10,415 nucleotides of DNA, taken from the NCBI GenBank assembly GCA_013205645.1, contig JABMMH010000220.1:1-10415 (forward strand), in the 5' to 3' direction. This stretch comes from Polaromonas sp. (lineage in GTDB: Bacteria > Pseudomonadota > Gammaproteobacteria > Burkholderiales > Burkholderiaceae_C). A program made the position numbers and the translations under genes. Shown piece after piece: positions 1 through 6,122 of this stretch; the stretch's first letter is position 1, and the number at the start of each line of letters is the position of its first letter. Below the pieces are notes generated by a model. It had not been told where the DNA came from and ran no database searches. It saw only the letters and a list, made by a program, of their open reading frames with translations.

Positions 1-522
1 GGCCTCGGCCGGCGTGTCAACACCGGTGTCGATGATCGGGAAATTGATAGCCAGCAGACTGTTGGAAACCGCTACACCCACCAGTTGGCCGCCGAGCAAC
101 ACACCCAAAATGATCGAGGCAATCGTCAGCCCCTCGATCCAACCGTTGGCCTTGACCAGTTGCGAGGCCGGCAACAGTTCGGTCAGGATGCCGTATTTGG
201 CCGGCGAGTAGGCCGCCGCACCCAAGCCGACAATGGCGTAAGCCATCAACGGGTGCGAGCCAAACAGCATCATCAAGCAGCCAATCACCTTGATCGAGTT
301 GCTCATGAGCATGACATGGCCTTTGGGCCGTGCGTCTGCCAGGGCCCCGACAAAGGGCGCCAGCACCACATAGAACAGCGCGAACATGGGCACCAGTGCG
401 GCGGGTTGCCACTTGGGTGCGCCGCTGTTGCGGAGCAATTCGACGGCCACCACGAACAGCGCGTTGTCAGCCAAAGAGCTGAAGAACTGCGCTGCCATGA
501 TCGTGTAAAAACCGCGCTTCAT
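1..522 (-). CDS. lplT: Lysophospholipid transporter LplT (MFS), N-terminal part, truncated by window edge
   Basis: LplT is a major-facilitator inner-membrane flippase that moves lysophospholipids to the cytoplasmic face for re-acylation. The 174 visible residues start MKRGFYTIMAAQFFSSLADN, matching the LplT opening in which an early Asp-Asn pair lies in the first membrane helix. Several hydrophobic helices follow: about residues 8-28, 41-62, 70-87, 90-105 and 130-150. The stretch LADARPKGHVM (61-71) sits at the usual MFS loop 2-3 position, and AAAYSPAKYGILTELLP (102-118) is a conserved LplT block. The frame is open to base 1, so the C-terminal half is outside the window. The start is the first in-frame ATG; the Shine-Dalgarno before it is weak. 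The gene is divergent from alr across 176 bp. In E. coli lplT pairs with aas; pairing with alr is, as I recall, the arrangement in Comamonadaceae. Confidence 0.93.
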   Translation of the reverse strand, partial: MKRGFYTIMAAQFFSSLADNALFVVAVELLRNSGAPKWQPAALVPMFALFYVVLAPFVGALADARPKGHVMLMSNSIKVIGCLMMLFGSHPLMAYAIVGLGAAAYSPAKYGILTELLPASQLVKANGWIEGLTIASIILGVLLGGQLVGVAVSNSLLAINFPIIDTGVDTPAEA

Positions 523-698
523 AAAGCAATCGTGCTCGCGGTCATAGATGCATCAGGCGGTGGGTGGGCAGCGAAAAAATGGCAAGTCTCCGTGGGAATG
601 AGGGTTTATAGCACGCGGCAGGATGCCAAAATGAGGGCGATTCATCCTTTGACAGTTGCCCCGGCCTCGGCCTGCGGGCTTACCCTGAGCTACAGACC
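523..698. promoter_or_regulatory. Divergent lplT/alr intergenic region with weak promoter elements
   Basis: This 176-bp gap must hold the start signals of both flanking genes. On the plus strand a perfect TTGACA lies at 649-654, 45 bp before the alr start, but no good -10 hexamer lies 16-18 bp downstream. On the minus strand TATAAA (610-605) resembles a -10 element for lplT, again without a good -35 partner. I therefore mark the region, not a defined promoter. No terminator, RNA gene or small ORF with a convincing ribosome binding site was seen. Confidence 0.3.
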
Positions 699-1793
699 AT
701 GCCCCGCCCGATACTTGCGACCGTTCACACCGACGCCCTGCGGCACAACTTGCTGCGCATGCGGGCCGCTGCGGGCGACGCGCGGGTCTGGGCCATCGTC
801 AAAGCCAACGCCTACGGCCATGGCATTGAGCGGTCGTTTGAAGGCCTGCGCAGCGCCGATGGTTTTGCCCTGTTGGACTTGAGTGAAGCCCAGCGCTTGC
901 GGGCCCTCGACTGGCGCGGGCCGATCTTGTTGCTGGAAGGTATTTTTGAAGCCCGCGACCTCGAGCTGTGTTCGCGCTTAGGCCTCTGGCATGTGGTGCA
1001 TTGCCAAGAACAAATCAACATGTTGGCTGCGCACAAAACGCAGCTGCCACACCGTGTCTTTCTCAAAATGAATTCAGGCATGAATCGGCTCGGCTTTGTG
1101 CCCGAGCGTTTTCGGGCGGCCTGGACGCGGCTGAACGCCTTGCCGCAAGTCGATGACATATCGCTGATGACGCATTTCAGCGACGCCGACGGGCCGATTG
1201 GCATCGCCGCACAACTGCACGCCTTTGAGGCCGTGACGCACGACTTGCCGGGGGAACGTTCCTTGAGCAACAGCGCGGCCTTGTTGCGCCACGGCGAGGC
1301 ACTGGTCGAACGCTCGGACTGGGTCCGACCCGGCATTGGCGTGTACGGTAGCGCGGCAGATTTTCCACAGCACAGTGCCGCCGACTGGGGCTTGCGGCCG
1401 ACCCTGACCCTGAGCTCGCGGCTGATTGGCGTGCAGCAGTTGGCGGCTGGTGACAGCGTCGGCTACGGCTCGCGGTTCAGGGCTGAGCGCGCCATGCGCA
1501 TCGGCGTGGTCGCTTGCGGTTATGCCGACGGTTACCCGCGCCATTGCGACACCGGCACACCGGCGCTGGTGGCCGGCGTGCGCACGCAGTTGCTGGGCCG
1601 GGTCAGCATGGACATGGTCACGGTCGACCTCACGCCCGTGCCCGAAGCCCGCATAGGTAGCGATGTGACCTTGTGGGGTGTTGCTGCCAACGGCGCCGTT
1701 CTGTCAATCGACGAAGTCGCCCACGCTGCCGGCACGGTGGCTTACGAGCTGATGTGCGCGGTCAGTGCGCGGGTGCCGTTTGCAGTGGATTGA
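699..1793 (+). CDS. alr: Alanine racemase (PLP-dependent)
   Basis: Interconverts L- and D-alanine in the cytosol, supplying D-alanine for peptidoglycan. The 364-residue length is normal for the family. The N-terminal TIM-barrel carries the PLP-binding motif WAIVKANAYGHG (31-42), with Lys35 as the expected Schiff-base lysine. KMNSGMNRLGF (123-133) matches the conserved barrel segment with the active-site arginine, and RPGIGVYG (210-217) the phosphate/pyridine-contact loop. The C-terminal beta domain starts near residue 235 and holds GDSVGYGSRF (251-260), whose Tyr256 is the expected second catalytic base, followed by GYADGYPR and GRVSMDM (300-306). All key residues are present, so it should be active. 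The start is the first ATG giving the full N-terminus; upstream CTGAGC is at best a weak ribosome binding site. The single copy seen cannot tell a biosynthetic from a catabolic (DadX) role; the lplT/radA neighbourhood suggests the housekeeping enzyme. Confidence 0.96.
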   Translation: MPRPILATVHTDALRHNLLRMRAAAGDARVWAIVKANAYGHGIERSFEGLRSADGFALLDLSEAQRLRALDWRGPILLLEGIFEARDLELCSRLGLWHVVHCQEQINMLAAHKTQLPHRVFLKMNSGMNRLGFVPERFRAAWTRLNALPQVDDISLMTHFSDADGPIGIAAQLHAFEAVTHDLPGERSLSNSAALLRHGEALVERSDWVRPGIGVYGSAADFPQHSAADWGLRPTLTLSSRLIGVQQLAAGDSVGYGSRFRAERAMRIGVVACGYADGYPRHCDTGTPALVAGVRTQLLGRVSMDMVTVDLTPVPEARIGSDVTLWGVAANGAVLSIDEVAHAAGTVAYELMCAVSARVPFAVD

Positions 1794-1824
1794 GTTGAGG
1801 CATAACTGAAACAGACAGACAAAG

Positions 1825-1860
1825 AAAAACCCCAGCGCTGACTAGGCGCTGGGGTTTTTT
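1825..1860. terminator. Bidirectional intrinsic terminator between alr and tctA
   Basis: A perfect 9-bp stem, CCCCAGCGC (1830-1838) with GCGCTGGGG (1846-1854), closes a 7-nt loop. It is preceded by A5 (1825-1829) and followed by T6 (1855-1860), so a U-tract follows the hairpin on both strands. It starts 31 bp after the alr stop and ends 14 bp beyond the tctA stop. It fits termination of both convergent genes. Confidence 0.92.
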
Positions 1861-1874
1861 GGTTTGGACCGAGC

Positions 1875-3401
1875 TTAGCTTGATGCCTTGAGCAAGATTT
1901 TCCTCGCAGCACGGACTTTAGATTCGGTTCTGATGGCGTTCCAAATCGTCCAGATCATGAGGAGTGCCGTCACGGCCATCACCGAGGCACTGATCGGGCG
2001 TTCGATGAAGGTCATCATGTCGCCGCGAGACAGTAGCAAAGCGCGTCGTAGGTTTTCTTCTACCAGCGGGCCCAATACAAAGCCCAGCAACATGGGCGCC
2101 GCAGGGAACTTGAAGATATTCATGAAGTAGCCCAACACGCCGAGTGCTGCCACCACATACACATCAAAAACGTTGTTGTTAACGCTGTAGACGCCAAGAC
2201 TCATGAGCACCAAGATGGTCGGGTAAAGCGCACGGTAAGGCACCCGCAGAATGGAGACCCAAAGACCAACCAATGGCAGGTTCAGGATCAGCAGCAAGAT
2301 GTTGCCGACGCCGAAGCTGACGATCAAACCCCAGAAGACTTCGGGCTGCTCGCTCATCATCATCGGGCCCGGCTGAATGCCGTGGATCATCAGCGCACCC
2401 AGCATCAGGGCCATCGTTGAATCGCCCGGGATGCCCAGCGTCAGGGTGGGCACAAACGCGGTCTGACAACCTGCGTTGTTGGCTGACTCCGGTGCTGCCA
2501 CGCCCTCAATAGCGCCGGTGCCAAAGCGGCCCGGGTCTTTGGATACTTTCTTCTCGACCGCGTAGGCCATGAACGAAGAAATAGAACCACCCGTACCTGG
2601 CAGCGCGCCAAAAAAACTACCCACACCACTACCGCGCAGCATCGGCATGATGGTACTTTTAAATTCTGCGCGGGATGGGATCATGGTCCGCATCGTGATT
2701 TTTTCTTTCACGGTGGTTCCGCGGACCTGGTTGACTTTGGTCACCACCTCAGAGACACCAAAGATGGCCATGGCAAGCGCCACCAAGCTGATGCTGTCCG
2801 TCAGTTCAGGGATGTCGAAACTAAAGCGGGCGACACCGGAGTTCACATCGGTTCCAACGCAGCCTAACAGCAAGCCCAGCAACACCATCGCCAAGCTTTT
2901 GGCTGGCGAGCCCATGCTCAGTGTGGACGCCGCGATCAAGCCCATCAGCATGATGGAAAAATACTCGGCGGGGCCGAACTTGAAGCCAATTTCCGTGATG
3001 CTGGGCGCGAAGAGGATCAACAACGAGAGGCCGATCATCGAACCAACAAACGACGCAATTGTCGTTGTGAACAACGCGATGCCCGCTTTGCCCTTTTGGG
3101 CCATTGGGTAGCCGTCTAGGCACACAACAGCCGACGATGCCGAACCGGGCAGATTCAACAAAATTGATGCGGTAGAGCCGCCATAAGTCGCGCCGTAATA
3201 AACGCCGGCCAGCATGACGATCGCCTCTGTGGGCGGCATGTGGTAAGTGACAGGCAGCAGTAGCGAGATCGTTGCCAGCGCGCCGATGCCAGGCAACACG
3301 CCTACCAAGGTGCCGAGAAAAACGCCTGCGAAGCAGTAAATCAATACTGATGGCTGCAGGGCCGTTTGCAGGCCAAATAACAGGCCGTCCATGGTATCCA
3401 T
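1875..3401 (-). CDS. tctA: TctA-family large membrane subunit of a tripartite tricarboxylate transporter
   Basis: TctA is the large membrane subunit of tripartite tricarboxylate transporters (TTT), which import carboxylates such as citrate with TctB and a periplasmic TctC protein. The 508 residues match the usual length of about 500. The family's internal repeat is visible. In the first half, GVLPGIGALATISLLLP (34-50) is followed by GVYYGATYGGSTASILLNLPG (66-86). In the second half, GALPGTGGSISSF (265-277) is followed by GAIEGVAAPESANNA (296-310) and TLGIPGDSTMALMLGAL (321-337). The rest is nearly all hydrophobic helices. The start is fixed by AGGAG (3414-3410 on the minus strand), 8 nt before the ATG. 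It lies 115 bp downstream of tctB with a terminator-like hairpin between. The substrate cannot be read from sequence. GC in sampled lines (55-60%) is below that of alr and radA. Confidence 0.95.
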   Translation of the reverse strand: MDTMDGLLFGLQTALQPSVLIYCFAGVFLGTLVGVLPGIGALATISLLLPVTYHMPPTEAIVMLAGVYYGATYGGSTASILLNLPGSASSAVVCLDGYPMAQKGKAGIALFTTTIASFVGSMIGLSLLILFAPSITEIGFKFGPAEYFSIMLMGLIAASTLSMGSPAKSLAMVLLGLLLGCVGTDVNSGVARFSFDIPELTDSISLVALAMAIFGVSEVVTKVNQVRGTTVKEKITMRTMIPSRAEFKSTIMPMLRGSGVGSFFGALPGTGGSISSFMAYAVEKKVSKDPGRFGTGAIEGVAAPESANNAGCQTAFVPTLTLGIPGDSTMALMLGALMIHGIQPGPMMMSEQPEVFWGLIVSFGVGNILLLILNLPLVGLWVSILRVPYRALYPTILVLMSLGVYSVNNNVFDVYVVAALGVLGYFMNIFKFPAAPMLLGFVLGPLVEENLRRALLLSRGDMMTFIERPISASVMAVTALLMIWTIWNAIRTESKVRAARKILLKASS

Positions 3402-3409
3402 ATGGTTAT

Positions 3410-3414
3410 CTCCT
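3410..3414 (-). promoter_or_regulatory. Shine-Dalgarno of tctA
   Basis: AGGAG on the minus strand, 8 nt before the tctA ATG. It is one of the two clear ribosome binding sites in the window, and shows that tctA has its own translation start and is not translationally coupled to tctB. Confidence 0.8.
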
Positions 3415-3432
3415 AAGACCTAAAAGGGGTTC

Positions 3433-3460
3433 AAAAAAGCATCCCGCCGCTGGCGGGATG
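3433..3460 (-). terminator. Terminator-like hairpin inside the tctB-tctA transcript
   Basis: Read on the minus strand, CATCCCGCC (3460-3452), loop AGC (3451-3449), GGCGGGATG (3448-3440), then C and T6 (3438-3433). The stem is 9 perfect base pairs, GC-rich, and directly followed by a U-tract, the standard form of an intrinsic terminator. It lies 56 bp after the tctB stop and only 31 bp before the tctA ATG. No promoter can fit between its T-tract and the tctA ribosome binding site, so tctA transcripts must read through it. It may act as an attenuator setting the tctB:tctA ratio, or as an mRNA processing or stability element. Confidence 0.78.
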
Positions 3461-3516
3461 TGTGGCGCAAAGGCGCAGTCGTTAAGGGGTAGAGCAGAGC
3501 GCCGTTGGCGCCGTGT

Positions 3517-3963
3517 TCAGTAGCTCCAAGGCCAAATTGGAACCGTCATGCCGAGCCCAAAAATGAAGATGAGATAGATGAACGGTGCAACGCAGACGGC
3601 TAGGATGCCGCGTCCGCGCCAAGTGATGTCGTTGTCCGCCAAAGAGGCGAAGATGACAGTGACCATAGTGGCAAAAATCAAGCCGATGGTTTGAAGCGTT
3701 GAGCCAAAAAGCACCACGCTGCCAATAACGATGAACAGCGTTTTCCAGTTCACGTCAGGGCCCACGCCAGCTCGGAACCAAGCGGGCACCGCGATCAGCA
3801 GGCCTAGAAAGGCCAAGACGGCGCCCAATGCGATTGGAAAGTAAGCGGGACCCATTCGGTTGAGTGTGCCCATGTTGTAGCGTTGGGCGTAAATAACGAA
3901 GAAAAGGCCTACTGCTGTGATGAATAGGCCGCCAATAAGGTCAGTGGAATCTCTTTTGTTCAT
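3517..3963 (-). CDS. tctB: TctB-family small membrane subunit of a tripartite tricarboxylate transporter
   Basis: TctB (DUF1468 family) is the small four-helix membrane partner of TctA. The 148 residues are typical in length. Hydrophobic segments lie near residues 9-27, 41-63, 76-109 (long enough for two short helices or a helix-loop-helix) and 119-139. Between the first two is NMGTLNRMGPAYFP (30-43), the recognisable TctB signature (G-x-x-x-R-M-G-P-x-Y-F-P). The protein ends in an aromatic tail, WPWSY. It precedes tctA on the same strand, as in known tct operons, but no tctC precedes it; the next gene upstream is the iclR-type regulator, 266 bp away. The ATG start gives the whole first helix, but no strong Shine-Dalgarno is visible. 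Sampled lines are about 50-53% GC, the lowest of any gene here. Confidence 0.92.
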   Translation of the reverse strand: MNKRDSTDLIGGLFITAVGLFFVIYAQRYNMGTLNRMGPAYFPIALGAVLAFLGLLIAVPAWFRAGVGPDVNWKTLFIVIGSVVLFGSTLQTIGLIFATMVTVIFASLADNDITWRGRGILAVCVAPFIYLIFIFGLGMTVPIWPWSY

Positions 3964-4229
3964 CGGCCATGATAGGGGTGGCCGAACGATCGTTTTCAGG
4001 CTAATTACATTTGTTTCACTTTTTCTGCAAATTAGCCCGTTTGAATAAAGGGTAAACCCGAAAATTTAGTCTTTAAGACAACACAAATAGGCAATAACCT
4101 TTGCCAGTTGACGGGATTACGTGCATGATTTTAGACCCCAAAAAGGTAGATGTCTTAGTCGAAAGATAGCTTTTTAGTAGCCTGAACAGCGTATTTTTGG
4201 CGAATGCTTACGCCGACCCAGCGGCATCG
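3964..4229 (-). promoter_or_regulatory. AT-rich upstream region of tctBA, with candidate promoter and dyads
   Basis: This 266-bp gap between iclR and tctB has no ORF I would support. Bases 4021-4200 contain 68 G/C of 180 (38%), far below the flanks. On the minus strand a possible promoter is TTTACC (4056-4051), a 16-bp spacer and TAATTT (4034-4029), which would start RNA near 4022. An 8-bp inverted repeat, GGCTAATT (3999-4006) and AATTAGCC (4030-4037), overlaps that -10 with half-sites 31 bp apart, close to three helical turns. A second dyad, GTCTTTAAGAC (4069-4079), lies just upstream of the -35. These suit binding sites for the adjacent IclR protein or another regulator, but nothing in the sequence proves it. 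No intrinsic terminator for iclR was found. Confidence 0.4.
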
Positions 4230-4985
4230 TCACCCACCCATGCCCGCCACAATCTTCCCCGCCAATGTCAGCAGCGGCGTACTCAGCAGCGCACGGACGT
4301 CGCTGACCGATGCAGGGCCGGTGACACTCATGTTGAGTACATGAACTGGCTGGCCGGGCACGTGCAGCGGCACCGCCAAGGCGACGACTTCGGGTTGCCA
4401 TGCTGCTGCGCAATAACCATGTGTTTGCACATCATGGATGGCGGCGTTGATCTCAGGTTCAATCAACTCCCAAGCGGCGGTGCTGCGACGTTTGGCAAAC
4501 AGCGCCATGAGCGCCAATCTCTGGTCTGGAGCGGTGGTCGCCAGCCAAGCGCGGCCTAGCGAGGTCAAGTCCATCGGCACGCGCTGGCCGGCGACCACGC
4601 TGCGCTGCGAGACACGGCGGTTGTAGCGGATCGATTCCAGGTAGACCATCTCGTCGCGGTCGGCCACCGCCAGACCGACATTGATGCGGTGCTGGACGGC
4701 CATCTCATGCATGAGAGGGGCCGCCACCTGCAACCAGCGCGAGCCCGTACGCATGGCGTGCGCCAAACTGAGCACCGGGCTAGCCAGCCGATAGGTGCGA
4801 AGTCGGGCGTCGTGCTGCAACCAGCCGCTGTCGACCAAGGTTTGCGTCAGCCGACTGACGGTGGAGGGCGACAAGCCAGTGCGTTCCGCAATCTCGCCAT
4901 TGCCCAAGGTCTCAAGACCGGGCCGAAAGGCGCGCAACACGTCCATGCCGCGTTCCAGTGAACGGTTGGCTGACGAGCGACCCAT
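4230..4985 (-). CDS. IclR-family transcriptional regulator
   Basis: IclR proteins have an N-terminal winged helix-turn-helix and a C-terminal effector-binding domain, and often control catabolic or transport genes for small acids. From the chosen start (251 residues) the protein begins MGRSSANRSLERGMDVLRAF. The winged HTH spans about residues 10-70, with recognition-helix sequence TGLSPSTVSRLTQTLVDSG followed by the wing region TYRLASPVLSLA. The effector domain covers about 80-250, including VYLESIRYN and the VPMDLTSLGRAWLA block typical of the ligand pocket edge. The same frame continues upstream to a TTG at 5090 (286 residues), but that extension covers the likely promoter and adds a non-conserved tail, so I prefer the ATG at 4985. 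Its Shine-Dalgarno is poor, so the start is the least certain part. It is divergent from the dehydrogenase and upstream of tctBA on the same strand, so it probably regulates one or both. Confidence 0.9.
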   Translation of the reverse strand: MGRSSANRSLERGMDVLRAFRPGLETLGNGEIAERTGLSPSTVSRLTQTLVDSGWLQHDARLRTYRLASPVLSLAHAMRTGSRWLQVAAPLMHEMAVQHRINVGLAVADRDEMVYLESIRYNRRVSQRSVVAGQRVPMDLTSLGRAWLATTAPDQRLALMALFAKRRSTAAWELIEPEINAAIHDVQTHGYCAAAWQPEVVALAVPLHVPGQPVHVLNMSVTGPASVSDVRALLSTPLLTLAGKIVAGMGG

Positions 4986-5114
4986 GCGCGGCGCCAGATA
5001 GCTGGGGCGGTCGGCGTTGTCTGGATGGGGGCGTGCGGTTTTGGCCAAGGGGCGTGATTCCAACAGATGGAAAAATAGGATGACGCGCAAAAGTATGTCA
5101 CATAGACTGCAACT
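4986..5114. promoter_or_regulatory. Divergent iclR/dehydrogenase control region with two dyads
   Basis: This 129-bp region separates divergent genes. A fair sigma70-type promoter for iclR is GTGACA (5101-5096, minus) and TATTTT (5077-5072, minus) with an 18-bp spacer. Two perfect dyads overlap it: TTCCA-N5-TGGAA (5058-5072), which reaches the -10, and TATGT-C-ACATA (5094-5104), which covers the -35 and lies 10 bp before the dehydrogenase ATG. The first resembles in form the palindromic TGGAAA/TTTCCA boxes known for E. coli IclR, but with the half-sites in the opposite order. For the dehydrogenase, TAGGAT (5076-5081) is a possible -10 without a good -35. The placement suits autorepression and repression of the dehydrogenase; that is inference. 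Confidence 0.45.
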
Positions 5115-6089
5115 ATGAACAATTTACGCATCGCCATTCCTGACGACTATCAAAACTGCGTTCGCAGCTTGGCTTGTTTTTCCAAGCTGGCAGCGCATCA
5201 GGTGACGGTTTTCAATGACACGCTGCATGACGTCGAGGCGCTGGCAGAGCGTCTGCAGAACTTTGACGCACTGGTGCTGACGCGCGAGCGCACCGCCATC
5301 AGCGCCGCTTTGCTGGCGCGCTTGCCGAATCTGCGCGTCATCAGCCAGACCGGCAAGGTGGCCGAACACATTGACATCGCCGCTTGCACCGCACGCGGCG
5401 TGGCGGTGGTCGATGGGCGCGGCTCGGGTGCCGCCACGGCGGAGCTGACTTGGGCGCTGGTGCTGGCCAGCAGGCGTTACTTGGTGGACGAAGTCAATCG
5501 CTTGCAAGCCGGCCAGTGGCAAGGCCATCTGGGCCAACAACTCAGCGGTCAGCGTCTCGGCGTCTGGAGTTACGGCCGCATTGGCCGGCAGATAGCGGCT
5601 TATGGCCGTGCTTTTGGCATGCAGGTTTGGGTCTGGGGTCGTGAGGCGTCGTTAGCCGATGCTCGAGCCGATGGTTTTGAAGTAGCGCCATCGCGCGAGG
5701 CTTTTTTTGCGGGCAGCGACGTGCTCAGTCTGCATGTACGGCTGAACGCGCAAACCCGCGGGTTGGTCACCGCGGTTGATTTGGCGCTGATGCGGCCCGA
5801 CGCGCTGTTCGTCAACACCAGCCGCGCTGAGTTGGTGGCTGAAGGCGCGCTGGTGGCGGCGCTAGAGCAAGGCCATCCGGGCTTTGCCGCCGTGGATGTC
5901 TATGAGGCCGAGCCGGTGATGGGCGCGCAGCACCCGCTGGTGCGCCATCCGCGAGCGTTGTGCAGCCCACACATCGGCTATGTCGAGAGGGATAACTACG
6001 AGCTGTATTTCGGCACCGCCTTTGACAATCTGAATGCCTTTGCAGCAGGCCAAACGAAGAACCTGGTGAATCCCGACGTCTTGACCTAG
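5115..6089 (+). CDS. D-isomer-specific 2-hydroxyacid dehydrogenase family protein
   Basis: Members reversibly oxidise D-2-hydroxyacids to 2-oxoacids with NAD(P)H in the cytosol. The 324 residues match the family. The substrate-binding domain is formed by about 1-100 plus the C-terminus; it opens with LRIAIPDDYQ and has VISQTGKVAEHID (75-87) near the domain border. The Rossmann nucleotide-binding domain is about 105-285. Its dinucleotide loop reads SYGRIG (152-157), where the first Gly of GxGxxG is replaced by Ser. The catalytic triad is complete: Arg237 in VNTSRAEL, Glu266 in YEAEP and His286 in SPHIGY. The conserved ERDNYELYFG follows. It is transcribed away from iclR and ends 33 bp before radA with no terminator between, so read-through into radA is possible. 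No clear Shine-Dalgarno precedes the ATG. The substrate is unknown; it is often labelled a phosphoglycerate dehydrogenase-like protein, but the accessory transporter context argues against the housekeeping serA role. Confidence 0.9.
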   Translation: MNNLRIAIPDDYQNCVRSLACFSKLAAHQVTVFNDTLHDVEALAERLQNFDALVLTRERTAISAALLARLPNLRVISQTGKVAEHIDIAACTARGVAVVDGRGSGAATAELTWALVLASRRYLVDEVNRLQAGQWQGHLGQQLSGQRLGVWSYGRIGRQIAAYGRAFGMQVWVWGREASLADARADGFEVAPSREAFFAGSDVLSLHVRLNAQTRGLVTAVDLALMRPDALFVNTSRAELVAEGALVAALEQGHPGFAAVDVYEAEPVMGAQHPLVRHPRALCSPHIGYVERDNYELYFGTAFDNLNAFAAGQTKNLVNPDVLT

Positions 6090-6122
6090 GCTGCGCTTTG
6101 GATCGTTGCCTACACTAGCGGC

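Noticed and set aside
649..677. TTGACA at 649-654 as a complete sigma70 promoter for alr.
   Set aside because: No acceptable -10 hexamer lies 16-18 bp downstream; only the -35-like box is convincing.
85..882. Open frame of 265 codons on the plus strand over lplT and the start of alr.
   Set aside because: Antisense to lplT and out of frame with alr; the protein is Gln/His/Arg-rich and resembles nothing.
3499..3511. Small GCGCC/GGCGC hairpin just after the tctB stop as a terminator.
   Set aside because: Only 5 bp of stem and no T-tract; the hairpin at 3433-3460 is the real terminator-like element.
4108..4136. TTGACG on the plus strand (4108-4113) as a promoter.
   Set aside because: The -10 position is poor (TTAGAC) and no plus-strand gene lies downstream; iclR and tctB are both on the minus strand.
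4986..5090. Upstream extension of the IclR-family protein to a TTG start, adding 35 residues.
   Set aside because: The extension is not family-like, has no good ribosome binding site and overlaps the likely iclR promoter and dyads. The ATG at 4985 lies just before the winged-helix domain.
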